A stretch of DNA of 64,000 nucleotides from Flavobacterium macacae (GTDB lineage: Bacteria > Bacteroidota > Bacteroidia > Flavobacteriales > Flavobacteriaceae). The translations under genes were made by a program, and so were the position numbers. Below are positions 44,413 through 52,280 of the stretch, in pieces (positions within the stretch are counted from its first letter, which is position 1; each line of letters starts with the position of its first letter). The notes below the pieces were generated by a model, which ran no database searches, had not been told where the DNA came from, and saw nothing but the letters and a program-made list of their open reading frames with translations. The DNA is taken from assembly GCF_003865365.1 (NCBI RefSeq), contig NZ_RQVR01000001.1, forward strand, positions 63,118 through 127,117, given 5' to 3'.

Positions 44413-44489
44413 AGGTTTATTTGTAACAATTTATAAAATCTCTGTCCCTTTTGTGGTCCCAACGCTTGCTGAAGCCCGAGTTTCTTATT

Positions 44490-44612
44490 TTACAGTCGTT
44501 CTTCGATAATCATTCTGACGGGTTTATCATCGCTTAAAGGCAAATCCGGAATCGCATCTAAAATTGCATAAACAATTGCAATTTCTTGGCTGTATAAAAA
44601 TTTCTTTAACAT
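44490..44612 (-). CDS. Short ORF, possibly a gene remnant
   Basis: Forty codons (MLKKFLYSQEIAIVYAILDA, ending VRMIIEERL) open just where the broken lipoprotein gene stops; its ATG overlaps that stop (44606-44612). It has no signal peptide. It could be a genuine small coupled gene or the C-terminus of a lost one. No family recognised. Confidence 0.35.
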   Translation of the reverse strand: MLKKFLYSQEIAIVYAILDAIPDLPLSDDKPVRMIIEERL

Positions 44613-45062
44613 TTATTAATAATAACTTTTGAAAAATAATCTTCTTTTTCGTCTCTTATCTTAAAAATATAAGTTTCAAAACTTAAATCGCCATTTTCCA
44701 TCCAATAAAATCTACCCAGAGTATTTTTACTTATTTTGCTGTTAATTAAGCTGGTAACTACTGGCAATTCTGTTGTTTCATAAAAAGGAAATCCCTCATC
44801 ACATTCTGTTTTTTCTTCTAAATAACAGCGTTTCATATATGTTTGAAAATCAAAAGGCAAACTTACTTTTTTTAGAGATTGCTCATTTATGGCATTGGAT
44901 TTAATGGTATCATGATCAGTATTATTTTTTTTAAGACTTTTTAAAAGGAGTTATTAAATCTTGAGAAATAGTATCTGAATTTGCAACCGTATCTTTGTTT
45001 TCTGTGTTTGATTTGCAAGATAATATTGTGAGGGCGAAAATTAAGATGTAAATAGATTTCAT
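44606..45062 (-). pseudogene. Small lipoprotein gene with a frameshift
   Basis: From ATG 45062 the frame gives a lipoprotein start, MKSIYILIFALTILSCKSNT, and runs 46 codons to a stop just before a run of eight A bases (minus strand, ~44925-44932). Continuing in the next frame gives an uninterrupted C-terminal part (IKSNAINEQSLKKVSLPF to YFSKVIINKC). Together they make one ~150-residue lipoprotein broken by a single-base slip. It lies among other orphan lipoproteins of the T6SS region and was probably an immunity-like gene. Confidence 0.65.
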
Positions 45063-45079
45063 ACTTTTTATGTATTTAG

Positions 45080-45306
45080 TTAATTAAGCTTTGCTCTTTC
45101 TATTGCTCTGGCTGGTATTTTTTTTCAAATCTTTATTATTTGATTTCATCAATGAAATATATTTTTGATAATTTTTAGATGCGGTTTCACGGTTTTCCAA
45201 ATCCCATTGTGAGTCAGCTAAATTCAAATAAGCAACTATTCTTGATGGGTCATTTTCAATTATTTTTCTTAATAAGAATATGGAAGCACATAAAACCGAA
45301 GGGCTT
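45080..45306 (-). pseudogene. C-terminal TPR-like gene relic with poly-A slip
   Basis: The minus strand reads LLRKIIENDPSRIVAYLNLA, then DSQWDLENRETASKNYQKY, a TPR-like C-terminal unit with no start codon. One base slip in an A8 run (~45120) changes the ending; the alternative frame gives the more natural end KKIPARAIERAKLN. I read it as the tail of a displaced gene. Confidence 0.45.
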
Positions 45307-45322
45307 CTTTCGTTCCTTCTTG

Positions 45323-45898
45323 TTATTTTTTATTCAGGTTCCTTTTTTTTTCATATTGAATCTTATCAGAAATGTTTGTAATCACAAAACTCGTTCTAAA
45401 AGAATCATGAAATGTTTTTGGTTCTGGAAGCAATTTTATTTCTAGTTTTTCATATTTAGCATCTAAAATGGGATACGTCCATTCTCCATCAGAAAACTTG
45501 TGGACTCTACTTTCTTGATCATCAAAAACATAAAAAGTCATCGAAGCCATTTTGTTATCAGCACCGCATAATTTGACATCTTTGATATTTATACTGTTTT
45601 GGTATTTTCCTTTATAAATTCGCATTCCCGAAACAAAAACTGCAATTTCATAATTGTCTAGTTTCTCTTTTTCGTGTGTTATATCAAGTGTAAAATCTTT
45701 TGAAATAATGCTGTCGCAAGTACCTTGTTCAAAGACACTATTCATCAATACTTCTTTTTCTTTTTTATAGAAAACGGTATCGACTGGCTGTTCTGCATTG
45801 TTGTAAGGTTCAATATATCCGCCTAAATTTTTGTCAGTGTTGCATTTTATGAAAAGGGCACTTATTAATAATAATAGTATGATTTTATTGTTCTTCAT
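45323..45898 (-). CDS. Hypothetical lipoprotein
   Basis: The signal (KIILLLLISALFIKC) ends in a lipobox, giving a 191-residue lipoprotein with a beta-rich body (YEIAVFVSGMRIYKGKYQNS, MTFYVFDDQESRVHKF). Family not recognised. It is one of the orphan lipoproteins upstream of the VgrG operon and is followed by gene relics on both sides. An immunity role is only a guess from position and export. Confidence 0.62.
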   Translation of the reverse strand: MKNNKIILLLLISALFIKCNTDKNLGGYIEPYNNAEQPVDTVFYKKEKEVLMNSVFEQGTCDSIISKDFTLDITHEKEKLDNYEIAVFVSGMRIYKGKYQNSINIKDVKLCGADNKMASMTFYVFDDQESRVHKFSDGEWTYPILDAKYEKLEIKLLPEPKTFHDSFRTSFVITNISDKIQYEKKRNLNKK

Positions 45899-45908
45899 AA
45901 TTCTTTTC

Positions 45909-46021
45909 TCAAGGTTTAAAAAATGCTTTCAAATTTGCCAATCGAAAGTTGTTGTTCTTTTTGAAAAATTTTTCAGCACCTTTATCTGCAGTAGGTAATT
46001 GTGCCATTAAAGTATTTGGGT
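45909..46021 (-). pseudogene. Orphan C-terminal coding fragment after the second SH3 lipoprotein
   Basis: Directly beyond the SH3 lipoprotein stop, a different frame reads NPNTLMAQLPTADKGAEKFF, ending KAFFKP before a stop. It has no start of its own and looks like a leftover protein tail. Confidence 0.3.
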
Positions 46022-47260
46022 TTAAATCGAAATCTTCGACTTATGGACATAGCCTGTTTTTTCTTTGTTTTTAATGCGCCACCAGTCACTTGAATTGTCC
46101 AAAATCTGTATGCGAGTTCCTGAATTTATCTTTTCGAGAATCTTTGAGGTTGCGTTTTTTTCTTGCCTTAAATTGGTATATCCGTCAGCATCTTTAATTT
46201 CTCCAGTTTGATAAGTAGCAAAATTTGCCAAATCTAAAGCAACAAGCTTTGGTTTTTTTATCAGTGTCAATACGTTTTTTTCAGTTGTATTTCCAGATTT
46301 TTCTGATGTAGAAATCCTGCTTAGCAACCATTCGCTTTGTTCGTACTTAAAGATAAAAGTTATAAGTTCCACCTGTGAGTTGTAGCCAGAGATTTTCGTG
46401 AACTGAAGTTCATTATTTTTGGCCTTGAAATCAGAGTAAGAATCGGCAGGAGCGTTGCATTTCAGACAGGGAATAATATTCTCGTTTTTTACAGCCAAAA
46501 TATAATGACCGTTTCCTGTGCTTTCTAAAATAATGAGCTGTCTTTTTTTGCCGGTTTTTTCAGATTCTTCTATCGAAATCGTATTTTCATTAACAGGAGA
46601 AAGTATCAAAATGGCATCTTGATGGCCATCAGCGTTGTAGTCAGCCATCGCTTTTTCAAGCACGACAAAATCATTAGGAACAAAGCTACTGAGATTACCA
46701 CTTGATGCTGAAGGCGTTTTACTTGAAGTATTTTTGGCTTTGTATTCTTTAATTACCGCTTCAAGAAGTTTTTTATTTTCTTCAGAACATTTTTCAGAAA
46801 GTTCTATCACATTTGGGGTCGCGGTAGGTTTGTCAATTAAAAAATAATAGATTGATTTAGTCTTATTTGTATCTTTTATATTTTTAAGATACGTGCAGAA
46901 ATCGTCTTTATGATTTTTAATGTAGGCCAATGCCTTCATCTGAAAAATATTGACCACATCGGCCTGCCATCTTCCGTTTTGGGCGATGTCGTAAATTTTG
47001 CTACTGTACTTGGGATTCTCTTCTACGATTTGATAAAAACGCGCGATGTGTGCCTCACTCTCATCATACAGAGGAGACGGCTCCTCTTTTTCTTCATTCC
47101 AACCATAAACAGCTACAAAGTCAGCATAGCTCTTCGGAAAATCAGCTATAAATTTATCATCAGAAGGATTGGTTTTGGGCTGTTGGAAAGAATCGAGTGT
47201 GGTTGCATTTTGATTGCAAGATGAAAAAAGGACCACTAAGACAAAAACTAATTTATTCAT
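46022..47260 (-). CDS. Lipoprotein with C-terminal bacterial SH3 domain (orphan immunity candidate 2)
   Basis: Starting at ATG 47260 gives MNKLVFVLVVLFSSC, a lipoprotein signal; the frame upstream to 47323 has no such feature. The body has an EF-hand-like calcium loop in DYNADGHQDAILILSP (about residues 205-220), as in VCBS-type repeats. The last ~60 residues are the same SH3 module as in the gene at 43276-44412. The ATG overlaps the stop region of a gene relic (47253-47417), the arrangement expected for an immunity gene whose effector has been lost. Confidence 0.72.
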   Translation of the reverse strand: MNKLVFVLVVLFSSCNQNATTLDSFQQPKTNPSDDKFIADFPKSYADFVAVYGWNEEKEEPSPLYDESEAHIARFYQIVEENPKYSSKIYDIAQNGRWQADVVNIFQMKALAYIKNHKDDFCTYLKNIKDTNKTKSIYYFLIDKPTATPNVIELSEKCSEENKKLLEAVIKEYKAKNTSSKTPSASSGNLSSFVPNDFVVLEKAMADYNADGHQDAILILSPVNENTISIEESEKTGKKRQLIILESTGNGHYILAVKNENIIPCLKCNAPADSYSDFKAKNNELQFTKISGYNSQVELITFIFKYEQSEWLLSRISTSEKSGNTTEKNVLTLIKKPKLVALDLANFATYQTGEIKDADGYTNLRQEKNATSKILEKINSGTRIQILDNSSDWWRIKNKEKTGYVHKSKISI

Positions 47261-47417
47261 AATCTTCTTCTTTAAATGTATATTCAATCGGATAAACTCT
47301 TGAATTTCTGACGCTATAGGCACTAATTTTTACTGGATCGCCTTGATTTCCGCCTAATCCAAATAAATGCCTTCCTTCCTTTTTTTTGCTACTACAAAAG
47401 TCACATACTTTCTGCGG
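47253..47417 (-). pseudogene. Detached C-terminal tail of an unknown protein, overlapping the SH3 lipoprotein start
   Basis: A 54-codon open stretch without a start reads KVCDFCSSKKKEGRHLFGLG, then GNQGDPVKISAYSVRNSRV, and ends YTFKEEDYE. Its stop overlaps the ATG of the SH3 lipoprotein gene. The tight overlap suggests that this was the end of the effector gene coupled to that lipoprotein. Confidence 0.45.
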
Positions 47418-47550
47418 TCACATTATCGTTTGTTTCCTTTAGCTTTGCCTTGTTGTTTCCCATAAAATCGGTAGACTTTCTACAGGCATATTTATAAACA
47501 GCGTCGCGTCCTTCCCAAACTTTGCTCTTTTTATAATTGCTTATGGAGAA
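47401..47550 (-). pseudogene. Detached C-terminal tail of a GH19-type T6SS effector
   Basis: The minus strand reads FSISNYKKSKVWEGRDAVYK followed by YACRKSTDFMGNN, with no start. It matches the C-terminus of the intact effector at 35058-37562, which has YSIKNSKAWDGHDAVYKYAR at the equivalent place. The rest of the effector is missing; the fragment begins right after the stop of the lipoprotein gene at 47551. Confidence 0.65.
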
Positions 47551-48321
47551 TCAAGGTCTCTTTTCTGCTTCATATTTTTTTTCTAAAACTCTTCCATCAT
47601 TAGCATCTACTTTAATGTTAATTAGACCAAAGGGATAGAGATCCTTAACCACCTTCCATTCTTTTTTTGTTTCATTAAAGTCAATTCCAATCAAACTTCG
47701 CCTGTCTTTGTCGTCCATAGAATTTAAAAATTTGTTTTGCTTAAATTCTTTAAAAACATCTTCTAACGAAACGTCTTTGGATTCTTTTCTGATTTCAAAA
47801 ATCCTATTAAAATTTTCTTTTTCTTCCATTGAAAGTCCATCCAGCAAAGGCTCTTTCTGTAAAATTTCGAACAAATCTAAAAGTTTAACGGAAAAGTCTT
47901 TATAAGCTAAGTCAGTATCTTCTGTCTTTACCAAATTTCCTTTTTGATCATAATATTTTATTTCACCAACAGGAAAATGAAGTCCGATGTAAGTACTCAG
48001 TTCTTCTTTAATCACTCCGGTGTTCAGATAAAATGTTTTTACTCTTTTTATCATGCTTGGCGGTGGCGGAATTATTTCTTCTTGATAATTTTCTGCCATC
48101 AGCAATTGCACTTTTTCTGACTTATCAGGCAAAATTTCCTTGCAATTCTCTGAATACGGTTTGTTGGGCATATTCGCATATTGATCAAATTTTTCAATAT
48201 CAAATTTCTCCGTATTCCTTTTTTTTTGTTTTGGATAACTTACCCCTTTTTCGTCATGACCTTTGCAACTTGTCAATTGTAAAATGATTATCAATATTGA
48301 ACTTATTTTTAACAGCTTCAT
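47551..48321 (-). CDS. Lipoprotein, paralogue of the candidate immunity protein at 38875-39660
   Basis: Starting at ATG 48321 gives MKLLKISSILIIILQLTSC, a lipoprotein signal closely matching that of the operon paralogue. The two proteins align along their full length, sharing YYDQKGNLVKT/FYDKQGNLTKT, EPLLDGLSMEEK/EPLLNELTNEEK, KDRRSLIGI/KDRKSLGII and VVKDLYPFG. Overall similarity is moderate, so they are diverged paralogues. This copy has no intact effector beside it; the remnant of a GH19 effector tail follows it. It is a good candidate for an orphan immunity gene. Confidence 0.75.
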   Translation of the reverse strand: MKLLKISSILIIILQLTSCKGHDEKGVSYPKQKKRNTEKFDIEKFDQYANMPNKPYSENCKEILPDKSEKVQLLMAENYQEEIIPPPPSMIKRVKTFYLNTGVIKEELSTYIGLHFPVGEIKYYDQKGNLVKTEDTDLAYKDFSVKLLDLFEILQKEPLLDGLSMEEKENFNRIFEIRKESKDVSLEDVFKEFKQNKFLNSMDDKDRRSLIGIDFNETKKEWKVVKDLYPFGLINIKVDANDGRVLEKKYEAEKRP

Positions 48322-48459
48322 GATGTTTTTTAATTTAAAATTTTCCCTTACCACTGATTTATTGGTCTTCCATTTCCTTACCAAATTTTCATACAATTTT
48401 TGTGTATGCTTATATAGTAATTTCCTTTTTCATATACCTTACCATGAATGCTTTAGAAA

Positions 48460-49692
48460 TCATCTTTTTATGGAAGTTTGATGATTAAAATTTTCAAACT
48501 TTACTTGACCAAATTTCTTGGCCGTCCATGTTTTGTCTTGTAACACTTTATCTGGATTATTTCTATCGGTATAGGTCTCCGTATATTTATGAAGCAACAC
48601 ATTATTGCCAACAATTTTAAAAGTTGTGTAAGCGTTTACATACAAAACGTTTTTACAAAAAGTCTGTTCAATTGTAAAATAATTATCTTTTGAAACCACA
48701 TCGGTAAATCCGTCGGCGGAACAATTTCCATCGACTGACGCAATTATATTTTGATTGCTTTTTATTGCTCTAAAAACATTTCTGGCTTTTTCAGAAATTT
48801 CAATTTTCAAGTCAAAATGCTGTGAGTTCTCTAACTTTTTTTCATTTTTTTCATACACGCTTATTTTAAAATCTTTACCGTTTGAAGAAACTGTGGCTTG
48901 TTTTAAAACAAAATCTCCGCTCTGTTTTGCATCGGTTTGATTTGTGTTTTCTTTCCAAAATCTTGAATATTTTTTTCCGCTTTTAACTCCGAATTTATAA
49001 TTTCCCGAATCTTCCTCGCCTACATAATCCGTAGGAACGGGACAATCAAGAATCACTGTATTCAAGCTCAATTTGTTTTTTTTGCCCGAAGAGTTGACTT
49101 CAAAAAGTTCTTGTAGTTCAAAATATTCTTGGCTTTCAGAAAAAACGCCCACAGCAATTCCAGAGGTATTATTCTCAAAAATTACATTGGAAACATAGTC
49201 CTTCCCTTTATCAACTTTAATAAAATCAATAATTTCAAAATTCTTTCCTTTTTCAAAAAATAAATAGCAATCTTGCGGGTTTGTTTTCTGAGCATTTTGT
49301 TTGGAATCTGCAACTTTCAAAGCCGTAACTCTCACATTGGTTTTCTCAAGCAACTGTGCGCCAACTTGAACAAATTTATCGGAAGAAGAATTTAAGTGTT
49401 TCTTTAATTCTGGCGCAACTACCAAATCATTGCCTGCCACAAAATATTTAGACTCATACAAACTCGAGAGCGTTTTTCCGATTATAGAATTATCCGGGGA
49501 TTGCTGTGCTAAAATCTTAACTTCTTCTTTTTTATTTGTGCAAGAAAAAGCCGTTGAGGCAACAAATAATAATAAAAGAAGTGCTTTTTTATAATGCAGT
49601 TTGTTCTTCCATTGTTTTGATCCATTTACACTCTGAAGTTCTTCTGATTTTAAAGCCAATCCTTGTTGTTTAAAATCGTTAATGAATTTCAT
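48460..49692 (-). CDS. Lipoprotein with a leader-peptide-like N-terminal extension
   Basis: The only in-frame ATG gives MKFINDFKQQGLALKSEELQ and then SVNG, which resembles the double-glycine-type leaders of Bacteroidota bacteriocin-like peptides. A membrane-spanning signal with a lipobox (LLLLLFVASTAFSC) follows at about residues 36-51. The remaining ~355 residues are an unrecognised, lysine-rich beta domain. The hybrid N-terminus is odd: a lipoprotein signal normally starts within a few residues of Met. It lies upstream of the orphan lipoproteins on the same strand. Confidence 0.65.
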   Translation of the reverse strand: MKFINDFKQQGLALKSEELQSVNGSKQWKNKLHYKKALLLLLFVASTAFSCTNKKEEVKILAQQSPDNSIIGKTLSSLYESKYFVAGNDLVVAPELKKHLNSSSDKFVQVGAQLLEKTNVRVTALKVADSKQNAQKTNPQDCYLFFEKGKNFEIIDFIKVDKGKDYVSNVIFENNTSGIAVGVFSESQEYFELQELFEVNSSGKKNKLSLNTVILDCPVPTDYVGEEDSGNYKFGVKSGKKYSRFWKENTNQTDAKQSGDFVLKQATVSSNGKDFKISVYEKNEKKLENSQHFDLKIEISEKARNVFRAIKSNQNIIASVDGNCSADGFTDVVSKDNYFTIEQTFCKNVLYVNAYTTFKIVGNNVLLHKYTETYTDRNNPDKVLQDKTWTAKKFGQVKFENFNHQTSIKR

Positions 49693-49715
49693 TTTAAAAA
49701 AATTTAGGTTAATAA

Positions 49716-50657
49716 TTAATATTCAGATTGCATCTTTGCAATCATTCTTTTTATATATTTTTCTTTCCAAAAAACATAAGACAGCTTGGGCAGTCCAATT
49801 GTTTTCCTTATAGAATCTATATCCTTAGCGTTGATTAAGTCTACTAATTCTGTTTCATTTTTACGAAATTCTCCATAATATTGTATTTTCAAATCTTGTA
49901 GTGACTTATCATAAATCATTGCATAATCTTGTGGACTATATTTGCCCTTTTTAACCTCATCTAGTAGAAATGGCAAAACATTTTTTTTAAAAGAATTATC
50001 AGAATGTAGAAGCAATAGATTAAAATCATCTTGTTTTCCGTCAAGATCTATTCTGCCAATAATTTTTCTGGCAGGGTACCCAACTTTTGAAAAAATTTCC
50101 TTAATTATAGGCTCTTGCTTTTGCCTTATATTTATGATTGAATCTATATTTATAACACTCTGATTCCGAATATCCTGATCTTTACCAACCATCATTATGA
50201 TCTGGTTTCTCAAACTGAAATCAATCTTTTTTTTATATATTTCCTTGAATCCTTCTATTTCTTTTTTGTCAAATAAGTTTTGATACTTATTAAGAGAATC
50301 TCCTATTTTAGAATATTCCATGTGCATTATTCCAATTCCATAAAAATTTTCATACGCATACTTAATTTTGTTTTTAATATCCTTTGTCCTGCCCGTCATT
50401 ATTGAAGATATTATATAATTGCTGTATTCATAATAGCCCTCTGCATTTATTGGAAGGTGTTTTTTGAATAAGCTGTCTAGTATATTATTGCTTTCATTAT
50501 AATTACTAGACAAAAACAAGCTATCTGCATCATAAACCTTTAAGTAATAAGGAATATAGTCTGGCATGGTATCTTTAAATTGCACTTCTTTTGATTTGCA
50601 ACTCGAGAAAACTAAAAATAGAAACAAACCAACCACACTTAATATATTGTTCTTCAT
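49716..50657 (-). CDS. Lipoprotein, DUF6624-like
   Basis: The signal peptide ends FLVFSSC (lipobox). The C-terminal half has the pattern FSKVGYPARKIIGRIDLDGK, HSDNSFKKNVLPFLLDEV and YAMIYDKSLQDLKIQYYGEF, which resembles DUF6624 proteins (Asp-rich helix, GWP-like step, Gln-Tyr-Gly motif). Function unknown. It lies between a broken lipoprotein gene and the leader-like lipoprotein, 23 bp from the latter. The family match is from memory and moderate. Confidence 0.6.
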   Translation of the reverse strand: MKNNILSVVGLFLFLVFSSCKSKEVQFKDTMPDYIPYYLKVYDADSLFLSSNYNESNNILDSLFKKHLPINAEGYYEYSNYIISSIMTGRTKDIKNKIKYAYENFYGIGIMHMEYSKIGDSLNKYQNLFDKKEIEGFKEIYKKKIDFSLRNQIIMMVGKDQDIRNQSVINIDSIINIRQKQEPIIKEIFSKVGYPARKIIGRIDLDGKQDDFNLLLLHSDNSFKKNVLPFLLDEVKKGKYSPQDYAMIYDKSLQDLKIQYYGEFRKNETELVDLINAKDIDSIRKTIGLPKLSYVFWKEKYIKRMIAKMQSEY

Positions 50658-50701
50658 CGATTATTTGAATTTTAAATTTGTTTTCTTGCGGTATTTTAAT
50701 A

Positions 50702-51527
50702 TTACTGTACTGCTTCCATTTTTAAAAAAGAATGAAAACTGTAAATTCCATCTTTTCTAATTTCTTTTCCATTTTTATCATATTTTATAGAACTATAATC
50801 TTTAATTTCTTCTGTTGAAATAATACTTTTCAAAGAAATTTGTTTCTGGCTATTTTCAGTAAAGTCAATTATTGTATTTTCAATAGTATATGTCCAGCTC
50901 TTCAACCCTCTTTTTTGACCGTTGTCATTATTTGAGACTATAAACGGATAAGGCTGAGAACTTGAAAAAGATATTCTATGTAAATTATAATTTCTCTTAT
51001 CGTATGTGAAAAATCCAGAGTACATCTCTTCAGATAAAAAGCAAACAGTTACTAAATTTTCTTCCGTTTTTATTTCAAATTTGTAATCCTGAAATGAATT
51101 AAAAAAATCAAAAGCAACGATGTTCAAATTTTTTCTAATTAACACTTCTGATATCCAATATTCTGGGGAATCCTTTGCTTCCTCATAAGCGTCAAAAAAA
51201 TCAATTTTTTTATAAGCATAGTTATTTTTGGTTTTGGTTTCTTTTTTCGAAAAATTATTGTCTAACGAATTGATATTAAAAAAACATGTAAGTTCATTGC
51301 TAATTAAAGTGTCTTTAGAATTTAAAAGTGAAAACTGTTTTATCTTAAATTCCTTTTGCTCAATTTGATAATTTTTTTTTAAGATTTTTTTTGATGCTTT
51401 TTATTATTTTCTTCAAATCTTTTTCCGCTGATTTATTTATTGTCACTTCGTTCAATAAAATAATCGAATCTTATCCAAATGAACATTGGATCAAACCTAA
51501 AAATAAAATTATTAAAAAAATTTTCAT
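50702..51527 (-). pseudogene. Lipoprotein gene with a nonsense codon and a frameshift
   Basis: From ATG 51527 the frame gives MKIFLIILFLGLIQCSFG and a TAA at 51471-51473. The same frame continues (DSIILLNEVTINKSAEKDLK) to an A-rich tract (51372-51392). There it must shift one base to read the remaining ~220 residues (from NYQIEQKEFKIKQF to FHSFLKMEAVQ). Two lesions make a functional product unlikely. The 147-residue stretch 50702-51145 is the end of this gene and not a separate one. Confidence 0.65.
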
Positions 51528-51543
51528 ATTGTTTTTTTTTTAA

Positions 51544-51563
51544 GGCTGATTAAAAAGTCAGCC
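51544..51563. terminator. Small inverted repeat between two minus-strand genes
   Basis: GGCTGA and TCAGCC arms with an 8-nt loop, A- and T-rich on both sides, 18 bp after the leader-peptide gene stop. It may be a weak terminator. Confidence 0.4.
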
Positions 51564-51581
51564 CTTTTTGACTTTTATGGA

Positions 51582-51782
51582 TTAAGGAACAGGTCCATTT
51601 CCTCCCCAATCCCAATTACCATCTGAATTTTGGCACTCATCATTATTGTACGCAACTAATGTATATCCAAATAATGATATTGACCATTGTCTGCACCCGC
51701 GTGGTCTTTTTCCTGCTTCGTCTCCTCCACTTACATTTCTTTGTTGCTCTTTATTCAAAACAGCAACACCTTCTAAATTCAT
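51582..51782 (-). CDS. Double-glycine-leader bacteriocin-like peptide
   Basis: A 66-residue peptide: the leader MNLEGVAVLNKEQQRNVSGG ends in Gly-Gly, the cleavage site of leader peptides exported by peptidase-containing ABC transporters. The 46-residue remainder (CRQWSISLFGYTLVAYNNDE) has two Cys and ends Gly-Asn-Gly-rich (WDWGGNGPVP). No PCAT exporter or maturase lies in the window. It could be an antibacterial peptide, a signal, or a non-lantibiotic RiPP precursor. The gene sits between a lipoprotein pseudogene and a small exported protein; no promoter was identified. Confidence 0.6.
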   Translation of the reverse strand: MNLEGVAVLNKEQQRNVSGGDEAGKRPRGCRQWSISLFGYTLVAYNNDECQNSDGNWDWGGNGPVP

Positions 51783-51917
51783 GATTTTTTTTAATAAAAT
51801 TTATATTTAATTTTACCCAAACATTGTGATTCTAAAATGGATAAGAGAGGTTTTTTGGAAAAAGTTAATTTTCAAAAGTAATGATTGATGCTAAAAGCAA
51901 TATCATTTGAATATTAA

Positions 51918-51950
51918 AAAAGAAAAACGGTGGCCTACCAAAACCACCGT
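51918..51950 (-). terminator. Rho-independent terminator on the minus strand
   Basis: Read on the minus strand: ACGGTGG stem with a 10-nt loop, closing stem CCACCGT, and a long T tract. It follows the small exported protein gene by about 35 bp. Confidence 0.85.
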
Positions 51951-51984
51951 CCTAAAAACTACTACTAAACTAAAAATCTACAAC

Positions 51985-52179
51985 TTATTCATCATCTATC
52001 TTTTTTTTCTTAAAATCAAAATAAGGATAATGAATAATGTTATCATTAAAACGCTTTATTTGCGTGGTGTTTGTTTCTTTTATCTTTTTTTCTTGTTTGT
52101 TTGGAACAGAATCTAGTAATGCAGTTGTTGAAATTTCTGCTGAAAGAAGTATCGCTAAAAGTGAAAGTATTTTTACCAT
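51985..52179 (-). CDS. Small exported protein
   Basis: Starting at ATG 52179 gives MVKILSLLAILLSAEISTTA, a convincing signal peptide, and a 64-residue product rich in Lys and Asn. The correctly oriented strong terminator just beyond the stop supports real transcription. Function unknown. It may belong with the neighbouring leader-peptide gene or the two-component genes upstream, but nothing proves this. Confidence 0.55.
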   Translation of the reverse strand: MVKILSLLAILLSAEISTTALLDSVPNKQEKKIKETNTTQIKRFNDNIIHYPYFDFKKKKIDDE

Positions 52180-52280
52180 TATATGTATGCTCAAAAACAA
52201 ACTGCTTAAGCGTAAAAATAAGGCAATGAAAAAACAACAGAGTACGGTTTTTCCGTAAAATTTGTTAAAAATGTTAGTAG

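Noticed and set aside
48322..48396. 25-codon extension of the lipoprotein at 47551-48321
   Set aside because: It would place a hydrophobic lipoprotein signal internally; the ATG at 48321 matches the paralogue.
52037..52258. Plus-strand reading frame of 73 codons opposite the small exported protein
   Set aside because: The minus-strand frame has a signal peptide and a correctly oriented terminator; the plus frame has neither.
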